Source of the DNA: Liolophura sinensis
Taxonomy: Eukaryota > Mollusca > Polyplacophora > Chitonida > Chitonidae
Reading direction: 5' to 3'
DNA length: 64,000 bases
NCBI RefSeq assembly: GCF_032854445.1
Contig: NC_088302.1
Coordinates: 38,260,191 to 38,324,190, forward strand
A program made the position numbers and the translations under genes. The notes beneath the pieces are model-generated. The model made no database searches. It worked only from the letters and a program-made list of their open reading frames with translations, and was not told the origin of the DNA. This document shows, piece by piece, positions 35,067 through 46,322 of the stretch (position 1 is the stretch's first letter; the number at the start of each line of letters is the position of its first letter).

Positions 35067-38000
35067 ATCCTGACGAGGGCGAGTTAGAGGAAGATTTGTC
35101 GGAGGACGAAAGCTGCATCGTGGACATGTTATTAGCTGACGTCCGGAGCGGGTTTGCAAATCGGAAGACTGGAGATAGCAATTTCTCCATCAAAAAAGTG
35201 CACAAAGTGAACCTGAACGATAGCGACGTGCAGTCAGGTGTGTCCACGGGCCAAGGGGAAGCACACGGCAAGTTTGTGCGCGGAGGATTTGGTCGTGTCA
35301 GCATGAAGAAGCTGATGTTTGAGACTATTGCTCAAGAAGGCGATGATTCGATGGATGTGGATAGTTCCTCGACCCCTACACTAAACAACGGGACAGGAAA
35401 CGTTCGAAGAAACCGTGATGGTGTGTCTGATGACAGACTTATCAGTTTCCTTTCGCAAACCAAAGACTGTGATAAAGCAAATGAATTCAAACCCGAGAGA
35501 GTTGGGAGTCTCCGACGAAGGCGAGTGGAAAGACGCGAGCGGCGAAGTGTATTGGACCCTGTACTTTTTGGACGAGAACGCGCAGCTTCTCCAAATGTGG
35601 AGTCCCCTGACATTAATAATGACAGTGCTAACAGCGTGGCCATGCGCAACTCTGTTAACCGTTCTGTGAGTAGACCTGCGTCTGAAGAACTTACCTCACC
35701 TGCTGATCAGAATCGGCGTGGTCTGCGGAGGACGCGCAGCTTGCTGGACAAAAGGGACATGGAACAAGCTCTCTCTGACTCCAATCGCCCAAACACCCCA
35801 GATGTGGTTAGTGAGTCGGATGAGACTGACGGTGTCCTAGAGAGATCGCGCAGGCGGCTTCTCAGGCGGTCGATGCGAGTCAAAGAAGAAAAGGACAAAG
35901 AACATAGTTCCACTGAGTCCAGCATGGCTGACGTCAAGCCAATATCACCACCCAAAACACAAGCTCCCAGCCCAGTGACACCTAGCCCCGAGCCGGACTC
36001 GGAATGGCAGCAAAGAGGCTCTATGAGATGGAGGAGTAATGTGCCATCAGATTTGCGAAGTTTACAAACTATAGTCGAGAAGGAAAGGCTTGATGTGAAA
36101 GACACTAAACCTATTCCACCATCTTCTCTTTGTACAGACACTGTTCCTGCCCCTAAAATTCAAAAACTTTCTCCAGAATATACAGCTTCTACACCTCCAA
36201 ATCCTCCTTGTCCGGAAAAGACAGAAGAATCTGTGGCTTCTATTGAGCGCAGCAAAGAACAGCTGGCCAAAATATACAGTGCTATTGATCAAGCCGAAAT
36301 TGACCAAATACTGAATTCAATTGGAGAAATCGATGATGCTGATGAGGACATGGAAAATTCTGGAGAACCTGAAAACAGACATGTCTCTGTGTCTGTGCGA
36401 GCTAAGCTTACCCGTCGTTGGCACAGTGATCTTGGAGAAGGTGCCATTGACAAGATCCTGAAAGCCATCGACGAATCGGGTACACCAATAGACAGGGTGA
36501 AGAATCCCGGTGATTTGGTCAACGCTGGGAAAAATAACAGAAAAGACATTCGCAACAAACCGGATATATCAGCTTCCCTTTCTCCGAGAGCTCCGAGGAA
36601 AACGTCGGTAGTGAGAAAGCCATCTCTACGGGAAAGTATGGAATCAAAAGACGCAGCTGTTCGGCAAAGAAGAAAACAGCGAGCCCAAGTGTCACCAGAT
36701 GATATCCAAAAGGTTTTGAAGAACGGGCCCGTTAGGAATATCATCGACAGAGTAGCTAAATCACCTAGACCAGTGACTTCTTCTTCTAGAGTGACGCGCT
36801 CTATTTCACTCAAGGAAAAAGCCAGACCCGTTGCGAACACAGACAAACCAAAGACAGAGGAATGTAAAGAGGCAAGAACTCCAAAACTTACCGGGAAGCG
36901 AAAATTTAGAGCCGATAGATTCGGGGAGAAAGAATCTAACGAACAGTCACGCACTCGAAGTCGCAGCAATGTTGAAAAAGAGGCAGTCGAACAAGCTCTC
37001 ACAGATCTACAAGGAACAATGAGTCGATCAAAATCATACGACGAAGCAGTTGCCAAGGCTCAGTCCAATACAGGAGAAACTGTCCTCCACATGGACAGCA
37101 ACAGCAACCCTGAAGTTAGCAACAACCGAGCTGTAAGAAGGACTGGCTCTGTGAAACTTCCGGCAGACGGCAGAAGGCATAGTCGATACATCCCTGGCGA
37201 TGACAGTGATAGTGACGCTCCAACTACTAGCAGGATGACACCTCGTCGACGGAAGTCAAAAGACAGTCCAAAGAACTTAAGTAGATCATCAGTGTGCTCT
37301 GCTAACACATCGACAGAGACTCTTCGTGCCGAAAACATTAGTGGGGAATCATCCCCAGAACAACGTAGAAAGATTTCCGAAACAAACTCCTACTGTAATA
37401 ATCCGGATGAAGAGTTTGTGAGCGAACGGAATATGCGTAACCACACTGAACGACTCGTTGACGACAAGGAAGGCGTTCTTCGGCGCGTTGAACTCCAGGC
37501 TAGCACTCTAGACGAGGAATCTCCTTCTGCCCGTATGGCAAGATGGCGTCTGAAACGCCATGGTCAGAATAGCGGTGACCCGTATGACATTAATGATAAC
37601 AGATCACCTAATTTGCTTCACCCTGACGATGCTAGAACAGATAGTTATATGCCAACTATAATCCACGAGCCCCAGACTAGCAACCTGTCGTCTCTCTCGG
37701 AGGGCTCCCGGGCAAGTTTTGCGTCCGACCGAGATGAAGGTTTTGAGAGTCAGTCACAGGGAACGGTATCCCAGAGAACGTCTTTGTGCAGTGGCCCAGA
37801 GGAAGGTTCTATTACCCCGACCTTGGCGCGAAAGCAGTACTTCAAGAAACTCATTGAAGTCGCCGATGATGCCAATAACCCTACTGGCATGTATCACAGC
37901 AACGGATACAGCCATGACAAAGTTGATTCGTGGACAGATAAAGACTCACTTCTCAATTCCTCAATGGACTCTTCGAACATTGCCCTGGACGAATCCTGCG

Positions 38001-39031
38001 CCGATCCAGTTATTTCTCACAAAGGTAGTATGCGATCCAAGTCCTCCGACCCTAAACCACGAAACCCGAAACTTGTTAGCTTACCAAGCTACATGAGAGG
38101 CACATCCAGCAGTGCTAAGAAAGTCGGCAGAGACAGTCCAGTGACGAAGAGGCCGTCTTCCGCTGCGGCACGATCACCGGCTGCTAACAGAAATCTTAAC
38201 AAAAGCATATCGGGTTCTAACAACAGCGTTGCGTCGACGGCTCCGTCAGATACTCAAGTCATGACTCGCTCTGCAACCATGTCTCCCTCGAAGCGGAAGG
38301 TGTTGGCGTCTAGTTTGCAGGCGTCGTCATCGCGACTGAGCGCCGGAACACCCACCAGTTCTCGATCCTCCACCCCTTCCACAGCGAATTCACCATTCAG
38401 GCGTACCCAGTCAGTGAGACTGTCTTCCTCCGCTCGAAGAAGTCTCGGTTCCGAGTCCTCGCCATCCAGCGGCCGAGACACCCCATCTAAAACCGGGGTG
38501 AGCCGTGCTCCAAGCTTCATGGCTCCAACTAGTGCCTCAAAACAACGATCTGAAGATCAGCCAAAATCTGACCGAAAGTCTCACCCCTCTTCGCTTACCT
38601 CTCCTACACAGTCGAGTTTGGCGCGAGCAGGAAGCACCCGAACCTCGGCGCGCTCTCCTGCCCCAAACAGCGTTCGGAAGGACGCCATGACGGGCTCAAA
38701 AGACAAAACAAAACCTAAATCTGATAACAAAGTGAAAACTTTGATTTCCAAAATAGGCAGCAGAGGAAAGCAAGATATGCCCAACGGAAATACTTGTCTG
38801 GAAAATGAATCTATTTCTGAAGGAGGGGAATTGTGTGAGGATATTCTTGAAGTCCCTGGAGAAGAGAACTACGTGGAATCGGCGTCCAAAGACAAATCTC
38901 CCTCGTTTTTTCGGCGAATTGTTGCAAAGGGAAAGGAGAAAGCGTCAGTGAGAAAGTCTGACGGTAATACGAAAACTGACGTTGTGGACAAATCTGAGAA
39001 AAAGAAGAGATCATCAGTGCAAGCTAAGTGA
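35067..39031 (+). CDS. INF2-like formin terminal exon (DAD and ~1300-residue tail)
   Basis: Acceptor gttgttttcgccag; runs 1320 codons to TGA at 39029-39031. The WH2/DAD-like motif CIVDMLLADVRSGF..RKTG at 35114-35173 matches human INF2 CVIDALLADIRKGF..RKT, which binds the DID and actin monomers. The rest is low complexity: an Arg-rich stretch (SLRRRRVERRERRS, 35508-35549), five short amphipathic motifs of a [MIV][EDQ][QK][AIV]L type between 35756 and 37015, a Ser/Pro/Arg-rich basic stretch (about 38100-38700), and two basic amphipathic segments near the end (LISKIGSRGK, SFFRRIVAKGKEK). It ends SSVQAK with no CAAX box. The tail is far longer than in vertebrate INF2. Basic Ser-rich tails in related formins bind microtubules, so that role is possible here, but this is inference. 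Confidence 0.95.
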
Positions 39032-39129
39032 ATGGAGGAATATGGTCTCTTTGCATACACCAGTGTCTGTGTGGAACAGAATGTAGTTTTGTGAAATGCC
39101 TGTTTGTGCCTGTTTCTATGCCGGTATGT

Positions 39130-39366
39130 GGAACCTATATTTGTGTTTCTGTTACAGTGTGAGAGATATATGGGACTAATATCAGTGCTACATTGACACT
39201 GTAGCACGAAATCTACTTCTGTGTGACTGTGGAAGTGTAACGGACGTACAATATTTACATTTGTCTTCCTGTTACGGTGTCACAGATGTAAGACACCTAC
39301 ATCCGTGTGACAGTGTTATGAACATACCATAGCTACATCTGTGTTCTTGTGACAGTGCGACACTGG
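39130..39366. repeat. Degenerate tandem repeat in the 3' UTR
   Basis: About five variants of 'ctacatctgtgttcttgtga cagtgtgaca' occur, near 39135, 39212, 39255, 39297 and 39332. Spacing is irregular (about 35-75 bp) and the units are diverged. The sense strand is rich in TGTG and CAGTGT. Confidence 0.6.
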
Positions 39367-39880
39367 TAATTTACCCGACCCTGTGCCTTGCCAAAGGTTA
39401 TCATTTTTTGCCTATTATGACATGATCGTCATTTTCTCGATTTCATTTTCCATCTGACCTGGCATTACAAGGTTATGATAAGTAGTGTCATAAAAGACTA
39501 AGGGAGCTCTGTATCTGACAGAACCTTCATGGGAGGAGACACGGGGACGGTGGCGGTGTACAGCCCTTATAACTGTGATAGTAGCTTTAACTCGTACGAC
39601 TCGTTGTGTACTATTTACATACGGGAGAGGCACAGTCCAAGCATAATATGTCCGTCAATATTGCATACTAACCTAAAGTATCAGTGTTTATGTTTTATCT
39701 TTCGATTTTTGCTTTTTCGTTGTTTATCTTCGATTGAACTTACATTGCCATTCTCTTTGTTTGTGTTTAGATGTATATCACGTGATGAACACCGCGTATT
39801 TAATTATCACGTTTAATATATTCGGCAAAGAAGTAGATAAGTTGTTGTCATAGTGACGGGACTATGCTATGATGGGGCTT

Positions 39881-39886
39881 AATAAA
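39881..39886 (+). promoter_or_regulatory. Candidate polyadenylation signal AATAAA
   Basis: The first canonical AATAAA after the formin stop codon, 850 bases downstream, in ggcttaataaaaggcctgat. A transcript end some 10-30 bases further on would be expected. No other evidence is available. Confidence 0.5.
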
Positions 39887-41463
39887 AGGCCTGATAAACT
39901 GTTGATCCAAAGCATGGGGCTAAAGCCTTCTCATTGGAGATCACCAGAACTGATACCGGTGCTAGCAAAAATATTTAGAAGCCTTTCCTAGCGATCAGTG
40001 CTATAGTTTACTTTTCCGTTGCGTTTTCGTGCGCTGATGCTGTATTGTTACAAATATAACTTTACCGTAAGTGCCGCATACTTTATGGGGCTGTACTGCA
40101 TGTGATAATCTTTATCACGCAGTATTGCTAAACTAAATCGGCCGAATCGCCGTGTTTGTTGACGAAACCAGTATGGTTAGACGATGATAGTTTTGAAGGT
40201 AGATCAATGCGAGGGCAACTAGGTAGCCATTAGCAATTCGACATCTCTTTTTTCTCAGAGGGAATGTAGTTGTAGTGATTTCCAACTAACTCGCTTGTCA
40301 GACTTGTGACAGATATGTCCACCTATGTGATGCAATGTGTTACCACCCCTAAGTCAAATTTGTCTATTGGTTGGTATGTTTTTTTCTAAGTTTAATTAAG
40401 TGAGCAATGGCAGCTTATTTGCTGTTGTTCATTTGTTCCACTGGGAAACCGGGGACAGTGCCCTTTTGCCATTATCCTTTTCTCACGTGATTCCCGCACA
40501 TGTGAAACTTTTGTCTCCTAATTTATTTTTTAACGAGTTACGAGATAACTAACTGCCCCTCATGCAATAATGTGAAAGACCAATTGTTTATTAAAGCCAA
40601 ATGTGAGAGGAAGACACCTATGAAGCTTGCACAGCGACACCTATCGAAGAACCTCTTAAATGTGTATGCAAAATCCGTCATTAACCGTTATTGCTTTGCG
40701 TGGCTTAATCCATGTATTGCATTATTATTTTTATTTATACTGATTATCCCCCATGAGTATTCATTTAAATTCTGGGGATGTTTAAAGCTTACCAGGAGGA
40801 TGGTGTAGTGAAACTAAGGCTTGAACTTATGACCCAGTCACAGCTGTTTCATTTTCCACACCTGTCAAGTTTGCCATTAGTTTATGTATATTTCATGCCG
40901 TTTGTTAAACTTTTGCCAAAACATTTACCATTGCCATTGATATAAGGTGACTAGCTTGCTTGTCCAAAATCACGTAACGAATATCTGACTGATTCTAAGA
41001 ATCCAATATCTACGCAGTACCATTCGTTGGCACACGTTTCCTTGTCCCATTCATGTATGAATTTGCACTTGTCATTAATGAACAAAAGCGTTGGTGAAAG
41101 TTGAAGAAAGGCAGCGATGTTTGCAGGGACGAGCGCCTCTATTAGCTGACCCGTGTGTCACCAATCGTATCAGTCTGACAAATGTAATCTTTCACCGGTT
41201 TAATCCTTTGCACATTTACAAACACGTGATGATAGTGAAAACGATTTTTTCACACGTATCTATTAATTTTACACATGAATATACTTAAATTAAAACAGAT
41301 ATTGCCTTTTTTCGACTGTTTTTGTACGTTACGGGTGAAGTCTTTAAATCGGTGTGTGTTGAGGTGTCAGGGGCACACGGATAACATAAAGTGATGTGGT
41401 TGAAATGGCTGCACATATGCACAATCTGACCTAACAGTATGTTCGTCCATGTCAGTTTGGTTC
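39887..41463. other. No gene recognised
   Basis: AT-rich sequence downstream of the formin. Only short open frames without domain-like features are present. Confidence 0.6.
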
Positions 41464-41708
41464 GTACAACCTGAGTGAACGGTTCGCAAGTTTGTGAAAG
41501 TTGTACAACCAGAGTGCACGGCATGCTCGTCCCTGAGAATTGTACAACCCGACTGGACGGTTCGTATGTTTGAGGAAGTTGTACAACCTGAGTGCATGGC
41601 ATACATGTCCCTGAGAATCGTACAACCTGAATGGACTGTTCGTATGTTTATGGAGGTTGTACAACCTGAGTGTACGGCATGCTCGTCCCTGGTAATCGTA
41701 CAACCTGG
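41464..41708. repeat. Tandem array with exact 39-bp spacing (78-bp composite unit)
   Basis: GTACAAC recurs at 41464, 41503, 41542, 41581, 41620, 41659 and 41698, always 39 bp apart with no indel. Two half-unit types alternate: one continues ctgagtgcacggcatgctcg, the other ctgaatggacggttcgtatg. Because 39 is a multiple of 3, several frames on both strands stay open (for example VVQPECTACSSLRI then VQPDWTVRMFEE on the plus strand). I see no start context, splice signals or family similarity that would make it a gene. Confidence 0.9.
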
Positions 41709-42051
41709 TTTTCTTGTCTGTGACGTTTGGCACAGTCTGAATTTAGATTAAGCCTTTGGATGAAATTGTATATAGTTCCACTTTTGCATGTGTATATCCA
41801 ATTTGACAATTGTACACGACACATATAAAATGCCAATAAATATCTGAAAACTTCCCATAAACATTATTTGTCTTTGTTTTGGTTTGTTGGGTGTTCTTTA
41901 AAACTAATCAGCAAAACAGGAGACTTTACCATGGTCTGAGCTAGAGATAGGCCAACAGAAGCCTGTTTGGACGTCTTCTGGATCTGGACAAACCACTTGG
42001 AATCTGGTTTGTTTATTTGCAGTGTTTTGTGTCTACCTACAACAAGTGGAT

Positions 42052-42285
42052 ATGTTTTACCGACCTTTTGCCTTCATATTTCTTATAATGTGCTTAGTCA
42101 TAATGATTGGTTTCGTCGGAAAATCCGACGCCGCTAACAGAATACATTTTAATACGGGTACAACGACTCAAGCGGAAATATTTGTATGCCATTTAGCTGA
42201 AAGCCGATCTGTAATGGGTGTCTTTGTGCAGTCTTTCGGGGTGAACGAATCTTTAGTGATCACTGATGAGATAGACGTACGATAA
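42052..42285 (+). CDS. Possible exon of a small secreted protein (uncertain)
   Basis: From ATG at 42052 the frame encodes 77 residues. It starts MFYRPFAFIFLIMCLVIMIG, a good signal-peptide profile (Arg then a hydrophobic core), with a plausible cleavage after KSDA near residue 27. It continues ANRIHFNTGTTTQAEIFVCH and ends DEIDVR before a TAA. An in-frame ATG lies 10 codons earlier (42022), and a good acceptor-like tttgtttatttgcag precedes it, so the ATG could be in a second exon. Only one Cys follows the signal region, and I recognise no family. It could be chance. Confidence 0.3.
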   Translation: MFYRPFAFIFLIMCLVIMIGFVGKSDAANRIHFNTGTTTQAEIFVCHLAESRSVMGVFVQSFGVNESLVITDEIDVR

Positions 42286-43164
42286 ATTTGCTAGACACCT
42301 CAACCTGTGCTTGTCGGCCATGTGTGGTGACATTCACTGACCCTAAGTATCCAATACGGCAAGCTGAAAATCATTGCCTCTACTTAGGGGTAATTGTAAA
42401 CCAGACGGCAAGTCTTTAAGCACGAGATCGGGCTATAAGCTTATAACTTCATATTCACGACGCGTTGAACAGGTGTGTGTACCAGATCTTCGAGTGCTCA
42501 CTGCGCCATTGCACAGATCCATGTGTTCGTGGGTAATAAGAACAGGTTATGATCTGAAACTGTGTTCATGGGTGATACAAATGTTACACCGCACTGCGCT
42601 GGGAGAACTTACTCATGCAGAGACATGAGTCGTAAGTAAGGTCGACGGAGTGTATGGCCTAAGGGATACAAAACACGTGCCATAAATCTCAAATGCGATG
42701 AGTGGTACATGGGGAGTATATGGAGTAATAATTTATACATGTGTCAGGTAGCCTTTACCTACCATCCTTTCATAACACTGCCCTCACGCCCCACAGGAAC
42801 TATGATTTAACAGTCTAATCGTTGAGTCGTTTACTTGAGTGACATGGGTGGAATGTAACTCTTCGGTCTGCTCGTTTAAGAACACCAGAGGTAGTACTTA
42901 AGTAGCAGGCTAGAATTATGGCACTAGTAAGCCTCATTAGTTCAGCATCTGGTACAAGTAGTTTGGCATCGAGCCAATTATGTACACAGGGAGGTCCGCA
43001 TATTTCACGCTTAGCGGACAAAACAGCACAGTATATGGCCCTTCTGGTCTCGTATCAAAGTAAATTGAAAACAAAATAGTAATAGAGTATCAATGCCAAG
43101 ATTAGTTTGAAATGGACGATTTTGTAAAGTTTAGTTTCCAGATGTTATGTTCTGTGTTAAATGT

Positions 43165-43167
<3 letters not shown>

Positions 43168-43229
<62 letters not shown>
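43168..43229. repeat. (TA)n microsatellite
   Basis: An uninterrupted AT dinucleotide run of about 62 bases between gttgc and gttttctg. Confidence 0.97.
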
Positions 43230-43232
<3 letters not shown>

Positions 43233-45174
43233 TTCTGAAAAAAAACTGAGTGCCCTTAGGCCGATTTTTACAAAACTGGCTCAGTAAGAAATCAAAATAT
43301 TCAATTCAGGGGCTTATTGTTTAGGTCTGTTGTTCAAGCTATAATAAATTAAGTCTTACCGTTACATAAACATATGCATATGAAATAATCTACTGTAAGT
43401 AGCTGAAGCAAAAATAAGGTATCAATTGCAATTAAGTAAAACGTGTTTTGTTTGTTGAATGTGTTCCTCGGTATTAAACTGGGGTACCCTCTGATGACCC
43501 CCTCCCCCCCACATTCGACTAGTATATAGCCTAAATGTACATACTTGATAAGTATCCTGACTTTAAACCCCAGTGGAATCCTGAGTGTGATTTGGCGCAC
43601 AACGTAGCATGGGGGACGATAGGGGAAAAGCTGAGAGTAGTTGTGCACGTGGCGCCTCATATCTGGGATATGTGGCGCATAGCGCAAACAAAATGGAGAA
43701 CATGCGAACGGAGTTTAAGATGAAAAAGCGTTTCCATTTAACCTGATGTCATTGTTGAAAGGAATCAGGACATCGCAGTATTGCCTTCACCCACTGATTC
43801 TACATTGTGAATGTCCGCACAACCACAGACATGCCATCATGGTTTACTGTAGTTGCCTTTACCCGCACAATAGTGGTAATAAACACTCACCACAGTCGGT
43901 GAACAGCTACAAACTTTGTCACAAGCGCTCCACAATCCATCAAAGTCTTATAAAAGGCCAAATTCTTCAGGAGTGCAAGGTATTGTGGCCATATCGCTAT
44001 ATTTTATACATCATGTGACGCCTTGTCACACAGCTTCTTTAATTGGAAAATTTGTACAGGTAGGCCAATACATCAAAGGGTAACCACGAAATTTTACACC
44101 TCTCTGGAATAAAACGGGTTTTTGTGGAGAATTGTGTCAGTAGAGTGTCGTTGACAATATCACTACTGGCTGGTCTCTTCAATAGTATACACGGACATAC
44201 TAAAGAAGCCAACAACTAAAGCAAAAGAAATTCCGTCTGATTTTTTCTGAGTTTTAATTATATTTGAGGTGGTAAAAACATGTACGATGTCTGCTGGACT
44301 GGGGAAAGAAAACCGCAGTATATAGGTTTACCTTTATATGGCAGGTAAATATGTCCAGGGGTTTTATTTACCCGGCCTATGTTAAACTGTTTACAGCTGG
44401 AAAACGGCGGTTACGTATGCAGGCTGGTCACGAAGGCTTACCCGGCGTGCATGGAGTTTTTCAGGACAGAAGTCACCAGAACATGGGAAACTTCTTCCAG
44501 TAAACCGCAATAGCAGTACACAGTGTACTTAATAACAAATCATATCAATAACAGTTCATTAGCGATTAACCCAGCTCAGCTCAGTGAGAGAACTAGCTGT
44601 TTTCAGCCAATCAGAAACGCTCGTCATTTTGAAGACAGCAATGCATTAATTGGTTGATGAAAGAAGGCCCTGGTTGGCTGACGGTGATGTCAGTGGGCTT
44701 CTACGGCTGCCCTCGATGCAGCATGGTGTACAAAGTATGCTAGATCTTACTCGTATATGTAGCTGTAGACATGTGTGTAATATTATAACATTCAACTACA
44801 TTTTGGGGCAGCTTATGTCTTCCTAGATTAGAACTTGTTTAATGTCTAGAAAAAAACACTGGTCAATATGACGACTGATTGACAAAATATTTTACAAACT
44901 CGAAATATTCCACATCTTTTAATAATATCTTATAATATTCGGTTTTAGGCTAGAAAAGGTGGCATGGCTGTTTGAATTCCCATTTACCGTACTTTTCAAT
45001 TTATCTCGCCTATTAACGAGGGTTGTTCTGAAATGTTTTAGTGCAGTTTAGAATTGAAGTGAAAGTTAATATTGGGTCGAAAATAGAATCCGGTGATAGC
45101 CTTATATACTGTATTCTGATAAATCTGAATTAGACGTATACTTAAACAGTTCTTTTAATAATGTGGGTTACATT
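43230..45174. other. No gene recognised
   Basis: Contains a short poly-C run near 43500-43510 and overlapping short open frames on both strands (43349-43723) that look like chance. No domains, splice-paired exons or RNA genes are evident. Confidence 0.55.
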
Positions 45175-45412
45175 AAATATTTATTTATTTATTTGTGTAT
45201 GCCATTGGAGTATTTCACTTATACGGCGACGGCCAGCATTATTGTATGAGGAAACACGGGTAGCGCCAGCGGAAAACCCATGACCATCTGCAAGTTACTG
45301 CCAGACCTTCCCACGTACGGCCGGAGAAGAAAGAAGAGTGTGATGGACTTGGTGGACCTCACTGGTGGAGACTCCGGAGTCATTGTGCTCCTAATCCCTC
45401 GGCAAACTTTAA
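45175..45412 (-). repeat. SINE copy, nearly full length, minus strand
   Basis: Reads tatttatttatttgtgtatg, then tatttcacttatacggcgac ggccagcatt, tgaccatctgcaagttactg ccagaccttcccacgtacgg ccggag, and ends with a diverged head (gagtcattgtgctcctaatc cctcgg). It is the reverse complement of the element at 47720-47950 over its whole length. Confidence 0.85.
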
Positions 45413-46154
45413 ATACAGAATAGTGTCATATCAGTAAACAAAAGTTAGGTGTTGTGTAAAGTCTATATAGCATCAAAGCCCAAAATGCCGGTTTTACAGA
45501 AGAAACATATTTTTTTTTTCAAAATCACCTTCGTTGTAAAGATTTTTGTTTACAGCTACTTAAATAGGGCTGCGCTAAGAAACCTTTAGTTGCATTCGTT
45601 CTGATGGCATTTGCGTCTTCTTAAACATAAAACAGCAATGTCACAGTTAATAAACATGATAACATCCATCACACAAATGATGTTTACTGCAGTACTAAGT
45701 GTGGTGTTGTCTGCTTTTTTTTGTGGTTTTTGTTTTTGTTTTTTGTCTAACTGTAATACAGAGCCTGAACATATCACAGATAGCTATCGGGCTGTATGGA
45801 TAATGACTCTGTCTATTAACGATAGCTGTACATCAGGTCATTAATCAGCTGTTTCTTGTGTTCTCCGTGTGTAGTAATTAATCATAAGGACTAAATAAAA
45901 AAGTTAATGGATGGGCAGTTGGTTAGGGGCTACCGACAAAAACACTTCTTCCTAAGGCCGTGTATGTCACTAGTTTTCTAGTAAATCAGATCAACCCATA
46001 AACTGGTAACATCGCTGTCTGGCTTAGACACCACTTCACCCACTGCCCCCATCGCTGCGATTCCATTGATATTACCGTACCAATTCTCCATATGATAAAA
46101 TGGATTTGGCGCTAATGTTTTCGGTTGATGAAAATTCTTTAGAACAACAGACGA

Positions 46155-46322
46155 ATGATTATTTATTTATTTATTTCATTGTAGTTTTACGCCTTACTCA
46201 AGAATATTTCACGACGGCGAAAAGCATTGAGGTGCGATTAAACCGGGTCAAGCTCGGAAGAAACTCACGACCATCTACAGGCTACTGCCAGACCTTTCCA
46301 CGCACTATCGGAGAAATGACAG
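46155..46322 (-). repeat. SINE copy, head-truncated, minus strand
   Basis: Starts with a tttatttatttattt tail, then gttttacgccttactcaaga atatttcac, then actcacgaccatctacaggc tactgccagacctttccacg. It stops before the tRNA-like head. Confidence 0.85.

Larger units (their letters stand above)
4255..39031 (+). other. INF2-like formin gene (5' incomplete), 15 coding exons placed
   Basis: Joining 4255-4367, 11317-11476, 15065-15098, 22175-22319, 27432-28151, 30491-30655, 30925-31010, 31346-31446, 32324-32394, 32943-33050, 33354-33424, 33676-33796, 34231-34395, 34741-34828 and 35067-39031 gives one open frame once one missing base in the first exon is allowed for. Visible residues: DID about 1-200, Cys cluster 221-226, FH1 about 243-302, FH2 about 318-716, WH2/DAD-like motif 733-752, Ser/Arg-rich tail to 2037. 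Formins of this family nucleate and elongate unbranched actin filaments through an FH2 dimer, use FH1 to recruit profilin-actin, and are restrained by DID-DAD contact; INF2 can also sever filaments. The DID and the DAD motif match INF2 better than FHDC1, which lacks this DID. Human INF2 is about 1250 residues, so this tail is unusually long. No C-terminal CAAX box is visible. Confidence 0.9.
39032..39886 (+). other. Probable 3' UTR of the formin
   Basis: From the TGA to the first good AATAAA. It contains a degenerate repeat at 39130-39366 and no coding features. The end is inferred from the poly(A) signal only. Confidence 0.6.

Noticed and set aside
36289-37056. 255-codon open frame on the minus strand inside the terminal formin exon
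   Set aside because: It is antisense to a well-supported coding exon of biased composition (Ser/Arg codons read as open on the other strand) and has no domain. The same applies to 35707-36141 and smaller frames there.
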